Shown: in pieces, positions 23,345 to 36,810 of the stretch
Numbering within the stretch: the first letter of the stretch is position 1
Layout of the letters: each line of letters opens with the position of its first letter
From: Volutella citrinella
Lineage: Eukaryota; Ascomycota; Sordariomycetes; Hypocreales; Nectriaceae
Length of the DNA stretch: 64,000 nucleotides
Assembly: GCA_034401135.1 (NCBI GenBank)
Contig: JAWZSP010000003.1
Location: 1,612,001-1,676,000, forward strand
Reading direction: 5' to 3'
The notes under the pieces: model-generated
The model's database searches: none
What the model was told of the DNA's origin: nothing
Seen by the model: only the letters and a program-made list of their open reading frames with translations
Made by a program: the position numbers and the translations under genes

Positions 23345-24406
23345 TCATACACCCATGACCCACAGCTCGACTCCCAAGACGCCAAACTTGGTGCCCTCGT
23401 CGCTGAGGGGCTCGTTGCCAAACGTCTCGCAGCGAGAGCTGTGTCCAACGTCGAGCGAATCGTCGAGCCAGAGGCCGTAGTGGCCGCCGCCAGACCCTAC
23501 GCTGAGAAACCCCGTTTCGCAGTTCATGCAGAAGTCGTTGAGGCCGCTGTAGGGGAAGGCCTTGAAGCGAATAGCTTCGGTCGGCGTGGAGGTGCCAGAG
23601 GTGCTAGGAGGGGGAGCGAGCGTCGTCGTGCGGCTGAGGTGTGTCGTGTCCTCTGACGGCGGCGGCGGCAGGGCGGCGAGGGTTGATGCTCGCCAGAGGA
23701 AGCACTCTCCATTGCCAAAGTACGAGGGCGCAGGGTGTGGGTATTCGGAGAGGTAGGCACCAAATGTCTGCAGGGGAGGAAGAGAGTGTCAGTACACAAG
23801 GATCCAGTGCCAGTCAACATTTCGGGGACGGAATGAACAAGGAGAGAGATGACTTACGCCGCCTTCTTCGTCCTTGACTACAAGCACGAAACCGGCGCGC
23901 TTGCCCTCATATTGGCGGCACTTCTGGTACAGAGTGGCGAGGCTGGCGCCGTCCTGCTCGAGGCTATAGACGAGGTGCCAGTCGTCTACGATGCGCAGAC
24001 GCTCGGGGATCATTGTACGGATCTCCTCTGCTACTGTGGACTTGAGGAGACGAGCCGACGAGGGCGTGACCTCGCGGTAGCCGTTGAGGACGAGAGGATC
24101 GAGCGGAGGGGGCCGCAGCGGGCTGGCGGTGCGGCGGACCGGTGTGAAGACGCCGCTGATGCCATCGTCTTTGGGGGTCCCGCTACCGTTGTGGAGGAGG
24201 TGGTTGTTGTCGTCAAATACAGTGTCGGCTTGGCTGGGGAAGGCCGAGTCCTCGCCCGAGAAGCGACGCACCAAGCCAGACCACATGCTGGAGATGTACG
24301 AGGCTGAGGCGCGGTTCGAGCCCGTTGAGAGGGTAGGCGTCCGGGCACCCGATGTCGACGGCGGTGTTTCAGGTGAGGCGTTGCCGTTGCGCTCCGGGGA
24401 GTTCAT
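23345..24406 (-). CDS. OXR1: oxidation resistance protein 1 (TLDc domain)
   Basis: Two exons, 24406-23858 and 23767-23345, give 323 residues. The frame is open 54 residues further upstream, but MNSPERNG is the better start because the upstream part is low-complexity and lies in the leader. The TLDc domain starts near residue 110 (LLKSTVAEEIRTMIPERLR, then WHLVYSLEQDGASLATLYQKC) and continues through GKRAGFVLVVKDEEGG, TFGAYLSEYPHPAPSYFGNGE, then CETGFLSVGSGGGHYGLWLD and the C-terminal GVELWVMGV. Fungal Oxr1 protects against oxidative stress and regulates V-ATPase assembly. The N-terminal third is Ser/Thr/Pro-rich and probably disordered. An insert of low complexity sits inside the domain between LWRAST and IRFKAFPYSG, which is common in Pezizomycotina. 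Confidence 0.94.
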
Positions 24407-26150
24407 GGCGAGGGTTCGAGGCGGGAGTGCGTCGTCGCTGTGTCCAAGCTTCAACGTCTGATGTTTACGAGCGGGTGACGTATGCGATTGCGATTGGGGG
24501 GGATGGTGGGCTTGGGTGGGATGCGCTCGAGCAGGAAGACGGGACGGACGTCGCGGCCACTTAGGCAATACGGTGCAAAGAGCTGTGGGAGGACCAGGCA
24601 GAGGCTATGGGGCAGGGAGAGGTAGACATTGAGAGGTCAAGAAATGGGCGGATGTGTAAGGTAGGCGCCCGCAGTGGTGGTAAGAGCGAGGATTCCCACC
24701 GAAACGAGATCCAGGATCTGAGACAAGGTAGCAGGGACGAGGAGGCCGGGCCACCACTACGGAGTCCGGACTACAGAGGCTATCTATGCCGGAACCAGAC
24801 GCAGCAACCACTCGCTCACTGCCTTGGCGCAAGCGCGTTAGATCGTGGTGTTTGCCTCAAACGGGAGCGGGAGCGTGACCGGTACTCGGGCACCTGTTGC
24901 TGCTCAGAGATGATGTTGGTGTTGGGCGATTGCGGCTTGGTTGGAAACCTTAGATTGCCCTAAGCCGTCCATAGCAGCAGGCGCCGCCCTCCACTGCTGA
25001 TCCAGACGCTGCAAGGCACTGGTGCGTTCCAGCTTCTTCTCCTCCCCTCCCCGCGAACAGGAACTATTCACGCCACCACTCACCCACCAACAGCCCAGGG
25101 TCAGGCACGCGAGAAAATTTACGTGGCCCGGTTCGCGTGCATGGCGGTCAGCACCGCCCATTTCGAGCGCGCCTGTTGGCCTGTTGGCCGCTCCCGCCAT
25201 CAAATCAGCCAGTCACCCAGTCGCGGGGGCTGGGCGGGCAGCTCCAAAACGCCTGACGTAAGGTCTCCACACCTGACTAACACCGACTAAACGCCCAAGA
25301 CGTCCTGGACGCCCAAAGCCGGAGCTCGTGGGCTTGACGGAGCGCCCGGGTCAGCTTCCATGGCACCGATTGACCGCCCATTGCTTGCCCGCCAACGCCC
25401 CCGGCCACCTGCCAGCTTCAGGGCCAACAAGCATCAGGCATTTGCTTCCATTCACCGGCGCCGCCTGTGCTTGCGACGATGAAGAGGTTGCGTATTTCAT
25501 TGAAGCCGTGCCCCGCGCGTCCCCCGTCCCCATGTAAACGGACACCGCGGGAACCGTTGGCATCTAGCGACAAGCCCGGCCTTCGTCACCATCTCGAAGC
25601 TGTCCGGCAATGGCTACGCCGAGGAGGGAAAAGGTCGTCCCCCGCCCAGTTTAGTCTTATTAATAACAGGAGTTTTCTGTGTGTCAAGCAACAGAGTTGT
25701 ATTCTGCCTCCGTGGCTTCCGAGAGCTCCATTCACCACCCCATCGCTTTCATTTCACAAACGAAACGTCTTCGTGTTCTTCTTGTTCTTGTTCTTATTCT
25801 CGTTCTTCTCCTTCTGCTCTACTTACTCTGACGCAACTATTTGTTCATTGGATATAAAGTCCGCATCGACGCGACCAAGCTGCGTGGCTTCCCTCCTGTC
25901 ACTATTCTCTGGCTGCATCTCAAATCTCCCCAAACCTGGCAAGCCGAAACAGACAACCCAAGTCTCCCATTCTTCTTGGCCGCGTCACCGGCGTACGGTC
26001 CCATAACTAGATACTAAGCGGGTAGGCCCGACCCAAGTATGCCCCTTCGATAGTGGGCCCCTTATCTATTGTCCCAAACCCAGCGCAATCATTCAATGCC
26101 ATTCATGAATACCCTGCCCCAGCATGCCGCCCAGAAGCCGACAGCCCAAT
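24407..26150. other. 1.7 kb intergenic, no gene recognised
   Basis: Lies between the OXR1 start and the MAP kinase stop, so it contains the OXR1 promoter and the kinase 3' UTR. A strong plus-strand pyrimidine tract with repeated TTCTTC/TTCTTG occurs around 25768-25820, followed by GATATAAAG at 25849-25857. This looks like a fungal promoter or leader for a plus-strand transcript, but no matching coding region follows. Confidence 0.45.
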
Positions 26151-27441
<1,291 letters not shown>

Positions 27442-30400
27442 GGTGGGAGATCAGAGGGTTGGGCGTAGAAATCTCGTGGTACAAGAATATCGCTCCTCTG
27501 GCGTCAAGATTGTATGGCAAGCCCGAGACTTTGCCTTTGGCCCGATCGTTGGGCAGGAAAGCGGAACGGCGAGGCGTCGGAGGGGCGTTGGACAAGGGCC
27601 AGGGTATCGATGAGATAAGTCAAGTGCTGCACCTCTCCAGAGAGCTGGAAAAGCCGTCGGCCGTGCAAATTATCCGTCGGATTAGACGCAAAGGAGCTGC
27701 GTGCAAAGGGCGACAACGATGCTGTCGTGTCGAAACGAGAGGTGACAGCTGGGGAACTCAGCTGGGCGCGGGCTCAGCCGGACGGGGTGTTCAAATAGAG
27801 GAGGCGGCGCGGGGCAGAAAGGGGGGCGGGCGAGCGAGTGGCCAGGCGGGAGGAGGAGTCGCTTGCTTAGTCTAGTCGAGCTGGCCAGGCCTGGTTTCAG
27901 TCGAGTCGCCGTCGCGTGCGGTCAAAGACCCGTTAGAGACTACAACAAAAGCCTGAGGACCGTGCGGGATGGTCAAAACGACGAGTCGCAACTGGGTTCG
28001 GCGTGAGCGATGGCGTCCAAAGGTGAGGTCAATCAATTCTGGTAGTTGTGGAGGAAGGTGAAGAGGGGAGGGGTAAAGAGGCGGGACGGGAGGAGTGTGA
28101 GAGCGAGGGACCAAGGTAGGTAAAAGGGTAGGTAAGGTATGCAGGTGGGCAAGCAGGTGCTAAAATGAGGCGCTGAAACGGGAGACAATGGGATAAATGT
28201 ACGGGCTGGCGGCCCAGGAACGATAAAGCGTAAGCAGAAGGACAGGCGTCTGTCGGGTGATGTGCCCACACTATGCCACACTATTCCAGCAACCGATCTG
28301 ATGACGAGCAAGCACCAGTGTGATGAAGCTGGAGCAGGGCGGCTAGGGAGCGGCAACGACTTGTCGCAGACTCACGGCGCGGGGTGGTGGGCGGGCGGAC
28401 TAGGATCTTGACTGTTTTTGGGTGGGCAGGATGAGAGTCTAGAGGCCGACCACCAACAGCCCAAGGCCACCAGGCAGGGTTGTGGCTTTCCTGACAGGGC
28501 GACGCCCGCCGTCTGGGCTTACCGTCTCAGCCGGTACCTGTTCCTGGGCAGGGCGGCGGCCCTTTGAATCGGATCCACGACGAGCAAGGAACCGGGGACG
28601 ACGAGCGGGCGAGCTTGGGCCTTGTAGCGCACCAGGTTGCGGTACATGTCGGGGAGCGCAGTGTGGACGACGGCGATGGGGGAGGGAGGATGCATATTGG
28701 AATGATGATGGGCATGGTGGTTTGGTGATGGGGATACCAGATTGATGTTTCGTTTGTACTTTGGGGGGGATGGGCTTACCTCTCTCGTTGTCAGGTCTTG
28801 TGTGTGTTGGTAGCAACTAATTGAGAAGTCGCAACTTGGGAAGGGGCTGACGTCTCCTGACTCAAGATGCAGTAATTGGCTGCGGAATACTTGAACACGA
28901 TGCAGCAGACGAGGAAAGGGAGATGCAGAGTCTGAACTGGCAGAGATCAGAAGAAAAAGGGGGCCGTCGGAAACTCATTAAATGGTAGGCGAGGAGAAGC
29001 TATATCAGAGCACTTATAGACTACAGCGGAGGACAATACCTGGGGCGAGGCTCTGCAATGGGTGGCTGCTGGAGCAACACGATCATGGACGCAACCAGCA
29101 GCGACGAGGGGGGCTTACCATGAGAATGAGTTAGATAGCAGCATGCCGTCGCCGTGAACGCTTTGGTATTTGCAACCCAAAGGCGGGACTCTTCGCTTCG
29201 TCGTGGTCCGTGGCTTGCCCCCTTGCGCTGAACGGTGTGCAGGTACTCTTGAGGCCACGCTTGGGCCTGACAAAGTCAATGACCGCCACCCACCTCCGTC
29301 TCTGCTGCGTGTTTCAACTGCCCTGGCTATTCTTAGCCAATGCACTGCAAACATGTTACTTTGCAAAGGCCCGGGAAATGCAGGTGTGGTCGCGTTTTTG
29401 CGGAGGCATCCCTCCCCCCAGCCGTCCCCCAGGCATTTGCGCAACTGCTCCTGTGTCGTAGGCTCGCCTGCAAGTCATTCCCTTGTCGCGATGCCGCCTC
29501 GACGTCGCTCTGCATGAATGCGACCTGAGGAGCGAACCGGTCGACAGCACGAACTTGGCAGGTGTCATACCAATTTTGATTACTATGCACTTGGGAGCAA
29601 TAAGATAACCGGACTTTTATCGACTTGCATCGGCTCCCCCAGCTGGGCACACGGCCTGGATTGTTAGAGTTCAGCGAGCGGTGTCCTCCCGCAGCCGCCC
29701 TCTCACCCTCTGCCTGACCCGCGGCAACTCCCGCGGCGGCCCCTCCCTCCCTATCCGCTAGGTGCCTGTATTAGTTCCTCCCGTTGGGGTTGTGATCAGC
29801 CCGCCGGATGTTGGCCAGAATGATTCATGTTGGCAGCCGAAAGGTAGATGGAAGCAGCCGCAGAGGGTTTCTTTTCATAGCAACGCCAAGAACACCTCAA
29901 CCACTCAAATGGATGGGGTGGGTGCGCCAACAGCAAACGCGTCGGCCCCCCAAACCAACCATGTGTGCAGGATGCAGCGTTGCGAATCGCTCCCAGCCCA
30001 GGGTTCCCTCCCACCGTATCCACCACAACCACCACCACACTTACTCTCCACTAGCACGGTTGACGACAGACACGATGCCCGCGTCAAGGCAGCTCCCAAG
30101 CAATCGACACGAGCTCGAGCTCTGCACTGCCCTCTTCGAGTGGAGTCTGTATCCCGGGAAAAGCGAGCGGCACCCCTTTCCCAGCCCTCTCTTTGGCTTC
30201 GGCTGGGATTCCCGTCGTTTCAGCGGTCGTCCACTCACGGATGCAAGAGCCCAGCGCACCCATCTGAGCTTCACCCAACGTGTCAGGGACCACGGGTGAT
30301 TTTCCCATCACGAGTGAGCCGAAACACGCCACGGCCGAAAGGCCTGGCTCCAATATTCGAACTTCGCCCTTCCCCTCACCTGCCGGTGGCGCTCTTTTGA

Positions 30401-31242
30401 ACCCGAATCCACTGCTCGCATAGCCAGAGCCTGCTCGTTTTCCTGCCTCTGCCTCCGTCCGTGACCCAACTGTCTGGTCATCACAGAGCCCGGCGCGTAT
30501 GGCCCCTCCTGATTGGGCTGATGGGGTTCGGCGGCGGGTGTTTCACACCACCCACACGGTCCTGTTTCATCATTGGGTCCACCGGCCAAGTTCTGGGCCG
30601 TATCAGTGTTGCATCCTTGCCATAAATTACGATTCAGGGTATTTGGCGAATTTGGTTGGTCTCATCGCTGTCAACCAAACCGCACCAACGCAGAGCTACG
30701 CATCGTCGTTCGCATCAGGCCAAGAGCGCAGTCCCTGACAGCTCAATGCGTGCTAGGGGGGCCATCCAGCTGCTGACAACGATGTTAGTTGGCTTTCGAA
30801 GCACCGTGTCATGCCATGAGGCGTTGATGGCTCCCGAGTCATGGGCGCCTCAACCAGCAAGCGACGTCGTTGCTCGTGCCAATCACCTACCTGCTCCTCG
30901 CGCGAACAACCATCCACCAGCAAAAATGCTACGAAAAATAAAAGAATGGCCCGAGCCGTAGGCATGCGTGCAAAGAGAAACAGCAATCCATTCTTTGTCT
31001 AGTAAGTTATCGGCCGCCCCCCCAAACCCCATCATTTTCTCATCATGATACTCGCCACCATCTTGGACCCAACTCCACACTCTCCTCTCTGCATACATCG
31101 ACTGCTCCAAATTATCTAGACTGTGCCGACCAAATGTCCGTAGTCCAGGTAGGTACCGAATCGCTTCAATCGAATTTACTGAACAACCTGGAGCAAGCAG
31201 ACCGCATTAGCATTGCCTTACTCGGTCATGGGGGAGGGAGGC
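27442..31242. other. 3.8 kb upstream of the MAP kinase
   Basis: This includes the kinase leader, which is pyrimidine-rich on the minus strand to about 28.1 kb. Three minus-strand sites reading GTAAGCCC occur with GT at 28522-28521, 28779-28778 and 29118-29117. A small GC3-rich open frame at 28519-28695 is listed separately. From 29.2 to 31.2 kb I see nothing supportable; the part near 31.2 kb should hold the SEC24 3' UTR. Confidence 0.45.
28519..28695 (-). CDS. candidate small protein or coding exon upstream of the MAP kinase
   Basis: A 58-codon frame starts MHPPSPIAVV and ends NRYRLRR before TAA. Almost every codon ends in C or G (for example GTC GTC CAC, TAC CGC AAC CTG), which resembles real coding sequence of this genome. 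The stop overlaps a donor-like GTAAGC, so the frame may continue into another exon. An out-of-frame ATG lies just upstream, which argues against simple translation from MHPP. The sequence matches no family I know. It could be a short gene, an upstream ORF in a long spliced MAP-kinase leader, or chance. Confidence 0.3.
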   Translation of the reverse strand: MHPPSPIAVVHTALPDMYRNLVRYKAQARPLVVPGSLLVVDPIQRAAALPRNRYRLRR

Positions 31243-34107
31243 TCAACCAACCTTTTCTCTCATCATGCCAAGCCATTGAGCTGCGCTCACGCCTTGATCG
31301 GCTCGGTCCTCCACCAGGAGTGTTTGCGCCCAAAGCTTCAGGCTGGGCTCTCCATCCTCGCGCACAATGTAGAGGTGCGGCACCGTGATGCTGCCCACAC
31401 CAAGTGACTTGTGATCGCGGCTCTTCTGGATCACAGCCCGGACCCGCTCGTTGAAGTCAGTGTCAAGCTCAGGCACTCGTCCCTTGCCAACGTGCAACTG
31501 TGCCCGGTCTTCCACGCCAAAGACATCCGCGATGAGTTGGGGCACGGCGTCGCGACCCACCCACAGGAACTGCGTCTGCCCATCATCGATGAGGTACATG
31601 CCGTACGGCGCAAACTTTTCGGATGAGAGGTTGAGGGCCGGCGGCAGCACGATCTGGCCTGTCTCCTGATCGGGCACTCCAGCATTGTCGGGCATGTCGT
31701 GAAGCGAGTAGAGGCGGGGGTAGATGTACTTCGTGAGCAAGGGCACTGGCAGGGTGGAGAGGAGGCAGAGCGCGGCCGAGCGGATGTCGGTAGGGATCTG
31801 GGCCGACTTGCGCAAGCCAACATTCTTGATCAGTCCCAGGAATAGCAATGGGAGACCGCGAAGGTTGGCAGGGAACTGTAGGCCACCGCCCATGCTTCCA
31901 CCGGCGAGCTCCTTCTTGAATGTCTGCAGCAGCTCGGTGAGCTTGCTCTGGAGCGCATCGCGGGCCGCATCCAGGCCGCTTGACAGAGCGCGTTCGACAG
32001 CCTTGTGGGTGAAGTATGTGGTGATAGCGAGCTGGTCGGCCGAGGCGTACACGTCGGAGAGGTTGGTCGTTGTAGGGAGCGCCAGAGTCATGACTCGGAT
32101 GCGTCGCTCACCATTGCACGTGGTATGCAGAACGGCGGCCTGCAAGCACACGACGTTCTTGGTGATGCTCTCGTCGATGGCCACCTCCACCACGTAGCAC
32201 TGGTCACGGGGGAAGGCAGGGAAGGCGCAGAGGTCCGAGCTGCGGTTGAAGAAGTTGCCGTAAAAGGTGTTCATGCGTAGGCCAGTGGTAGCGCGGACTC
32301 GGAGGACGGCCTCGAGGCCAATCTCAGACGACAGGTAGTCGCTGAACTCGGAGGCGAACTTGAGGGCGTCCTCGGGTCGCGAAGCGTGCCAGCCGGGATA
32401 GAACCAGGTCTGGCCACCAGTGTAACGAGGGAGGTTGCTGAGAGAGGCGACGTCCTGGTACTGGGACGAGAAGAGGAACATGTCGATCGACACCTGCGAC
32501 TTGGAACACTCGACGGCGAAGCTCTTGTAGAAGCTGTTTGCCGTCTGCAGCAGGCCACCCTCCTTGGAGGTTCCCAGAAGCTTCTTGTCCTCGCGCATGT
32601 CGAGCTTTCCGACGCCCATGTTGGGCAGCGAGGCGGTCAAGACGGTGATCTTGCCACCGACGGACGAGATGAGCTTGTGGCCGGCGCGCAGGGCGGAGCC
32701 CATGCAGGATCCGTTGCTCTGGTTGTTCTGGAACATCTCTGGCAGTTTGCCAAGGAACTTCTCGATGCTCTGGCGGGAATCGGTCAAGGAGACCAAGAGG
32801 TCGGTGGGAACTGGGAGGAAAGGCTCGTCGAGGTCGCTCACGACCAGCATGTTCGTCTCGCCATTCTCATCGGCATCCTTGGGTACGGAGAAGTAGTGCA
32901 GGCTGGAATCAACGGCGAGGAATCCAAGGCGAGTGCGGCGGTCAGCGTTGGGTATCCTGTTGAGGCTGTCGAGAATGGTGCGGGCACTGGTGGCCAGGAG
33001 GCCGGTCGAGACGGCAGCGTAGCTCACGTCGAACAGGAAGAGGTAGATGAGCGGCTGGGGAGGGCGAACCATGTACTCTTGGGGCGCCACGAACTCAACG
33101 ACTGAATGGTTCAGCTCCGGGCGTTGCCAGCGGTCGACACTCTGCTGGGCAGCAGCGTCCCAGTCGAAGGCCTGAGGGACGTCGTTGGTGAGGTTACACA
33201 TGTTACACCTCCATCGGTGGCCCTGGTCGAGGAAAGTGACGTATGGGTTGATGTATGTCCTGCATCTTCGGCAGCGCGAGATGACCTGGTCCTGGACAAC
33301 GGGGATGGGGTCTTCGTCATCGTGGAGAGAACCGTAAGGCTGGATGACGAGGGCAAGAGGCAGCTTGGACTTCTTCAAGAGTGAGTTGGTAGTGGGGACC
33401 GCGTTGACAGTCGAACGGAAGTATCGAGGTTTGGCGTTGGCGTCAGGGGAGGGTGTCACGCTCGTCTGGACGCAGCTTGGTTAGCAGATAGCTCTCTGGG
33501 GAGGCTGGATAACGGTGTATAGACCCACGTTGGGAGGGAGAATGATGGGGGGAGGAGGCAGATCCAGCTCGGAGACATTGAAGGGTTGGCTCAGCAAATC
33601 GGTGGGATACAGCTGATTCAAAGCGACCCGTTGAGGCTGGGCGCCGCCTTGGTGTTGCTGCGGCTGCTGAGCCTGGCCAACATTCATGTTAGCCATGCCC
33701 TGGCTGATGCCACCGACACCGGGAGCAGCACCGAAACCCTGCTGTGGAACATTTGGCGACGGATATCCTTGGTCGGGGGCCTGGTAGCCTCCGTAGGCTG
33801 GAGCTTGCTGGGCGGGTTGTTGATACTGGTAGCCTTGCGGTTGAGCGGGCTGGGCCTCGGGTTGTTGGAAGCCACCGTAGGCGGGCTGCTGGGGCATGCC
33901 GTATGGCTGGGCAACTCCTCCCTGAGTCTGCCCTCCGACGGCGGCATTGGCGCCGGTGCCAACCTCGAAGGCCTGGGCGGCATATGCTCGCTTCTTCTTC
34001 TTGCCGGCGGCATGTTGGTCATAGTGTTGCTCAGCGTTCGCGGGGGACGTCTGGTCGGGATGAGCCCCGGGCTGGCCATAACCCTCGGCCGGCGGAGGAT
34101 TCGACAT
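31243..34107 (-). CDS. SEC24: COPII coat subunit SEC24
   Basis: Two exons, 34107-33529 and 33465-31243, give 933 residues. The 63 nt intron (GTGGGT donor) joins ILPPN to TSVTPSPD, as in other fungal SEC24 proteins. Residues 1-190 are Gln/Pro/Gly-rich and disordered. The zinc finger has Cys258 and 261 (CRRC) and Cys280 and 283 (CNMC). The trunk (vWA-like) domain follows ([17 protein letters not shown]), then the beta-barrel, the helical domain ([18 protein letters not shown]) and the gelsolin-like domain ([14 protein letters not shown]). SEC24 selects cargo at ER exit sites and pairs with SEC23. The ending ([10 protein letters not shown]) is typical. The gene's promoter lies in the 2.7 kb gap shared with the small membrane protein. 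Confidence 0.97.
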
Positions 34108-35250
34108 GATGGGAGCAGATGAGATGGATGCGCGAAACGTTTGCTGGAGGAGAATCGCCTTGCTCGGTGGTTGCGGAGCTGGCGGTTGAGGTCCTGCTCT
34201 GCGGGCGAGCTGATCGCGGGCTTTCAGGCGAGGGCGCAGACGGCAATGCGACGTTGGCCGAGGAGCACAATGGAGAGGGGGAAGAGGAGGCGGCGCGAAG
34301 TTCGAGAGCGAGCCCCAGCCAACGTTGTGGTGACAGTGGACTGGGATGGGGGAGGGAGAAGGAAGGGATTGGGGGATGCTTGGTGATGAGCTCAGAGGCT
34401 GGACTCGGAGCCAGAGCCACGGTAGTAGTGTGTGTGGCCTTTTCCCTTGACTGGTCACCGCCCCAGAGAGCCACAAAAGGAGGGGCGCTGCCCAGCAAGC
34501 ATAGCAGGCAGCTAGCGCTATTTGGGTGCTGCTGTTAAGCCACAGGGCGGGGAGCTGCCTTGAGCACTAGCATCCTTGGCCGCACCAGAGCTGGAAGAGG
34601 CCACGCCAGCTCCAAGACACAGATGGGCGAGAGTAGTTGCATCGATACACATTGCAAGGGCTAATTACAGCAAGGGCAACAAGTTTCCGAGGCACGCGAA
34701 TAGAGAGAAGCTATTTTCTTCTTCTTCTTCAAAAAGCTAAAAATGAAAAGGCATTATTGGGAGCCTTGGAGCCGAGGCAAGGGTGCGATTCCGGTGAACC
34801 TCATTCCAGAGCATAATTATACCACGGAATCCAAAGAAGGACATCTTTCTTGTACCAAGATACCTTGAGTGAAGGTAGTCCATTGCCCAGCGTGGTTTGC
34901 CTTCCGGGCAGCAGGCTGCCAAAAGCCAGCTGTAAAGACAGCCAGCTTGCTGGTATGAACTGGTGGCTCGCTGGCCCACCTAGGTGCCACATGTCAACGA
35001 ATTCATATCTGGCCAGGTTGATGTGTGGCTGGAGAGTGGCTCGAGCCATAGGCACTGTTCCCCACTTGCGATCTTCAAGGGACTGCCGCCTCGCCGGTTG
35101 AGTCTAGGCGACACTGCGAGTGTCTAGAAGATACCGCGTTGTATGTTTGAGTAGAAGTGGATATGTGGGGGACAGCAAATGTACCAGAGCAGCCTGCTTT
35201 GCTGTGTGCAATGCCTCAAGGCATGCCGAGAGCCCGTATACGGGTCGACA

Positions 35251-35290
35251 GCTTCACAGTGAGTTGCACTGCTTCACAGTGAGTTGTACT
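35251..35290. repeat. 20 bp tandem duplication
   Basis: GCTTCACAGTGAGTTGCACT is followed directly by a second copy with one change (TGTACT end). Isolated two-copy repeat in intergenic DNA. Confidence 0.9.
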
Positions 35291-36474
35291 GGACGGAGGC
35301 CGCGATACACATGGCAAATTGTAGGCAACCACCGAAACGTCATATGTGGTCTGAAGCTCTTCGCTCCATCATAAAAGTACAGCTGTTGAAATCTTTGGTT
35401 GGCCACTGGTGGCCTTTATGCAGCCAGATTAGTCGATCAGACCCTCAGTGGCTCCTGCAAGCATATGTCAGCCAAAATGCGAGTCTGCAACGTGACCTCC
35501 GCCGGCTGATGGTTGTCTTGCAGGTTGCTGTGTGTGACTGGTAGTATCGGTATGTTGATCCCCGGATGCCTCACGTGGTGGTGCCAGCAGGTTGATCATT
35601 GATCGCCGGCCACTATCGTCCGATGGAGGGATCCAAGCGGGCTGGCTCAAGTCTTCAAGGAATCAGGGAACACATCCCCCGCATGTCCCGCTGCTGGCAT
35701 CGCTCGAAACGCACTGCTGGACGGGCCGTGGCGGGCGGGACGGAAGTCCCTACCAAAGATCCAAGGGACGAGAGGGCTGAGGTCTATAAGTGAGCCAATG
35801 CCGGAGTATTGCGGCATCAGGAAGTCATCAGACAGCTGACAGCCTAGAGGTAAAGCAGGCAGCTTGCTTGATCTTCCAGGGATGGACCGTGGGGCCTGGG
35901 CGAGATGGAATGCAGTTTCAACCCCAGGGGTCAGGGCCCAAGGTAATTATGGGCTGCGGCTCCTCCCAGGTCGGCGTCTGACAGCTGTCTGGTCCGTTCT
36001 TTGCTCTGCAGGGCTGAACGACGGAGCCTGTTCGTTACGGGCCGCCAGGGCAGGCCAGCCAGGCACTGGATGTGGCGTATAAAAGGTAGGGAGTCGCGGT
36101 GCCATGGCCCTCCGTCTTATTTTACTCGGCGGGCATCATTCGCTAGGTTGGAGTTGAGCTGGGGACGGCCCCGCCGCTTTCCAGGGGTGGTTGTCGGAGA
36201 TTCTGCGTGGGCAGGTACCTACAGCACCAGACTGGTGGGGGACGGGATGCTAAATCGCTACCCGCTCCAGCACCTCCCTCACTTTTAATTATAGTACTGC
36301 CCTCCCTGTCTGGCGGCAGAGTGCGGCAGATGCCCCCTTCTGCGCGACACGAGTTCATCCCACCGTGGTACCTCTGGAGCCAGGCCCACACCGGGCTCGC
36401 GTCCTTTCAGCTGCTTCCCGCTCCATCCATCCAACTGCGTTACCATGCACATTGCTTGGATGCCTCCGGCCACA

Positions 36475-36491
36475 CCCCCCCCCCCCCCCCC
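36475..36491. repeat. poly-C run (17)
   Basis: Seventeen C residues on the plus strand about 320 bp upstream of the small membrane protein start, inside a pyrimidine-rich leader or promoter stretch. Confidence 0.9.
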
Positions 36492-36810
36492 TCCTCCCTC
36501 CCCGTTCGTTCATCCATAAAACTTACCTATCCGACCATCGAGACACATCCTCCATCCCTTCTTCTGTTTCCACCAGCCAATTAACCTTTCCACCTCGCCG
36601 TTTCGTCTCATCGCCCCGTCTGTCGCTGCTTTCTGATCAATACTCACCCCGCGACGTAACGCTCCCCGTCGACTTCAAGTCCGCCATCCACGCACCTTCA
36701 CACCGGTCGATACGACTGCTGCCGACGACGACAGCCTCGGTAGCGATCTCTGCTCTTCCAACACCACACCCTCAACTTGTTTGACACCACGTGTCGCGTC
36801 ACCCGCAGCC

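Larger units (their letters stand above)
34108..36810. promoter_or_regulatory. divergent intergenic, SEC24 / small membrane protein
   Basis: The gap lies between opposed start codons. The first 400 bp is purine-rich on the plus strand, i.e. a pyrimidine-rich SEC24 leader. From about 36.4 kb to 36.8 kb the plus strand is CT-rich, the leader of the downstream gene, with a run of 17 C at 36475-36491. A 20 bp direct repeat lies at 35251-35290 and a CCAAT motif at 35795-35799. No further gene was recognised in the middle 2 kb. Confidence 0.4.

Noticed and set aside
25467..26006. A 179-residue plus-strand frame between OXR1 and the MAP kinase
   Set aside because: Its only striking part is a Phe/Leu run produced by the TTCTTC tract; no domain and no intron structure support it.
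28439..28522. Extension of the small ORF through a 32 nt intron to a 17-residue tail
   Set aside because: An intron this short is below the usual fungal minimum, so I did not include the extra exon.
29762..30400. A 212-residue plus-strand frame
   Set aside because: Low-complexity composition, overlapping frames on both strands and no recognisable family.
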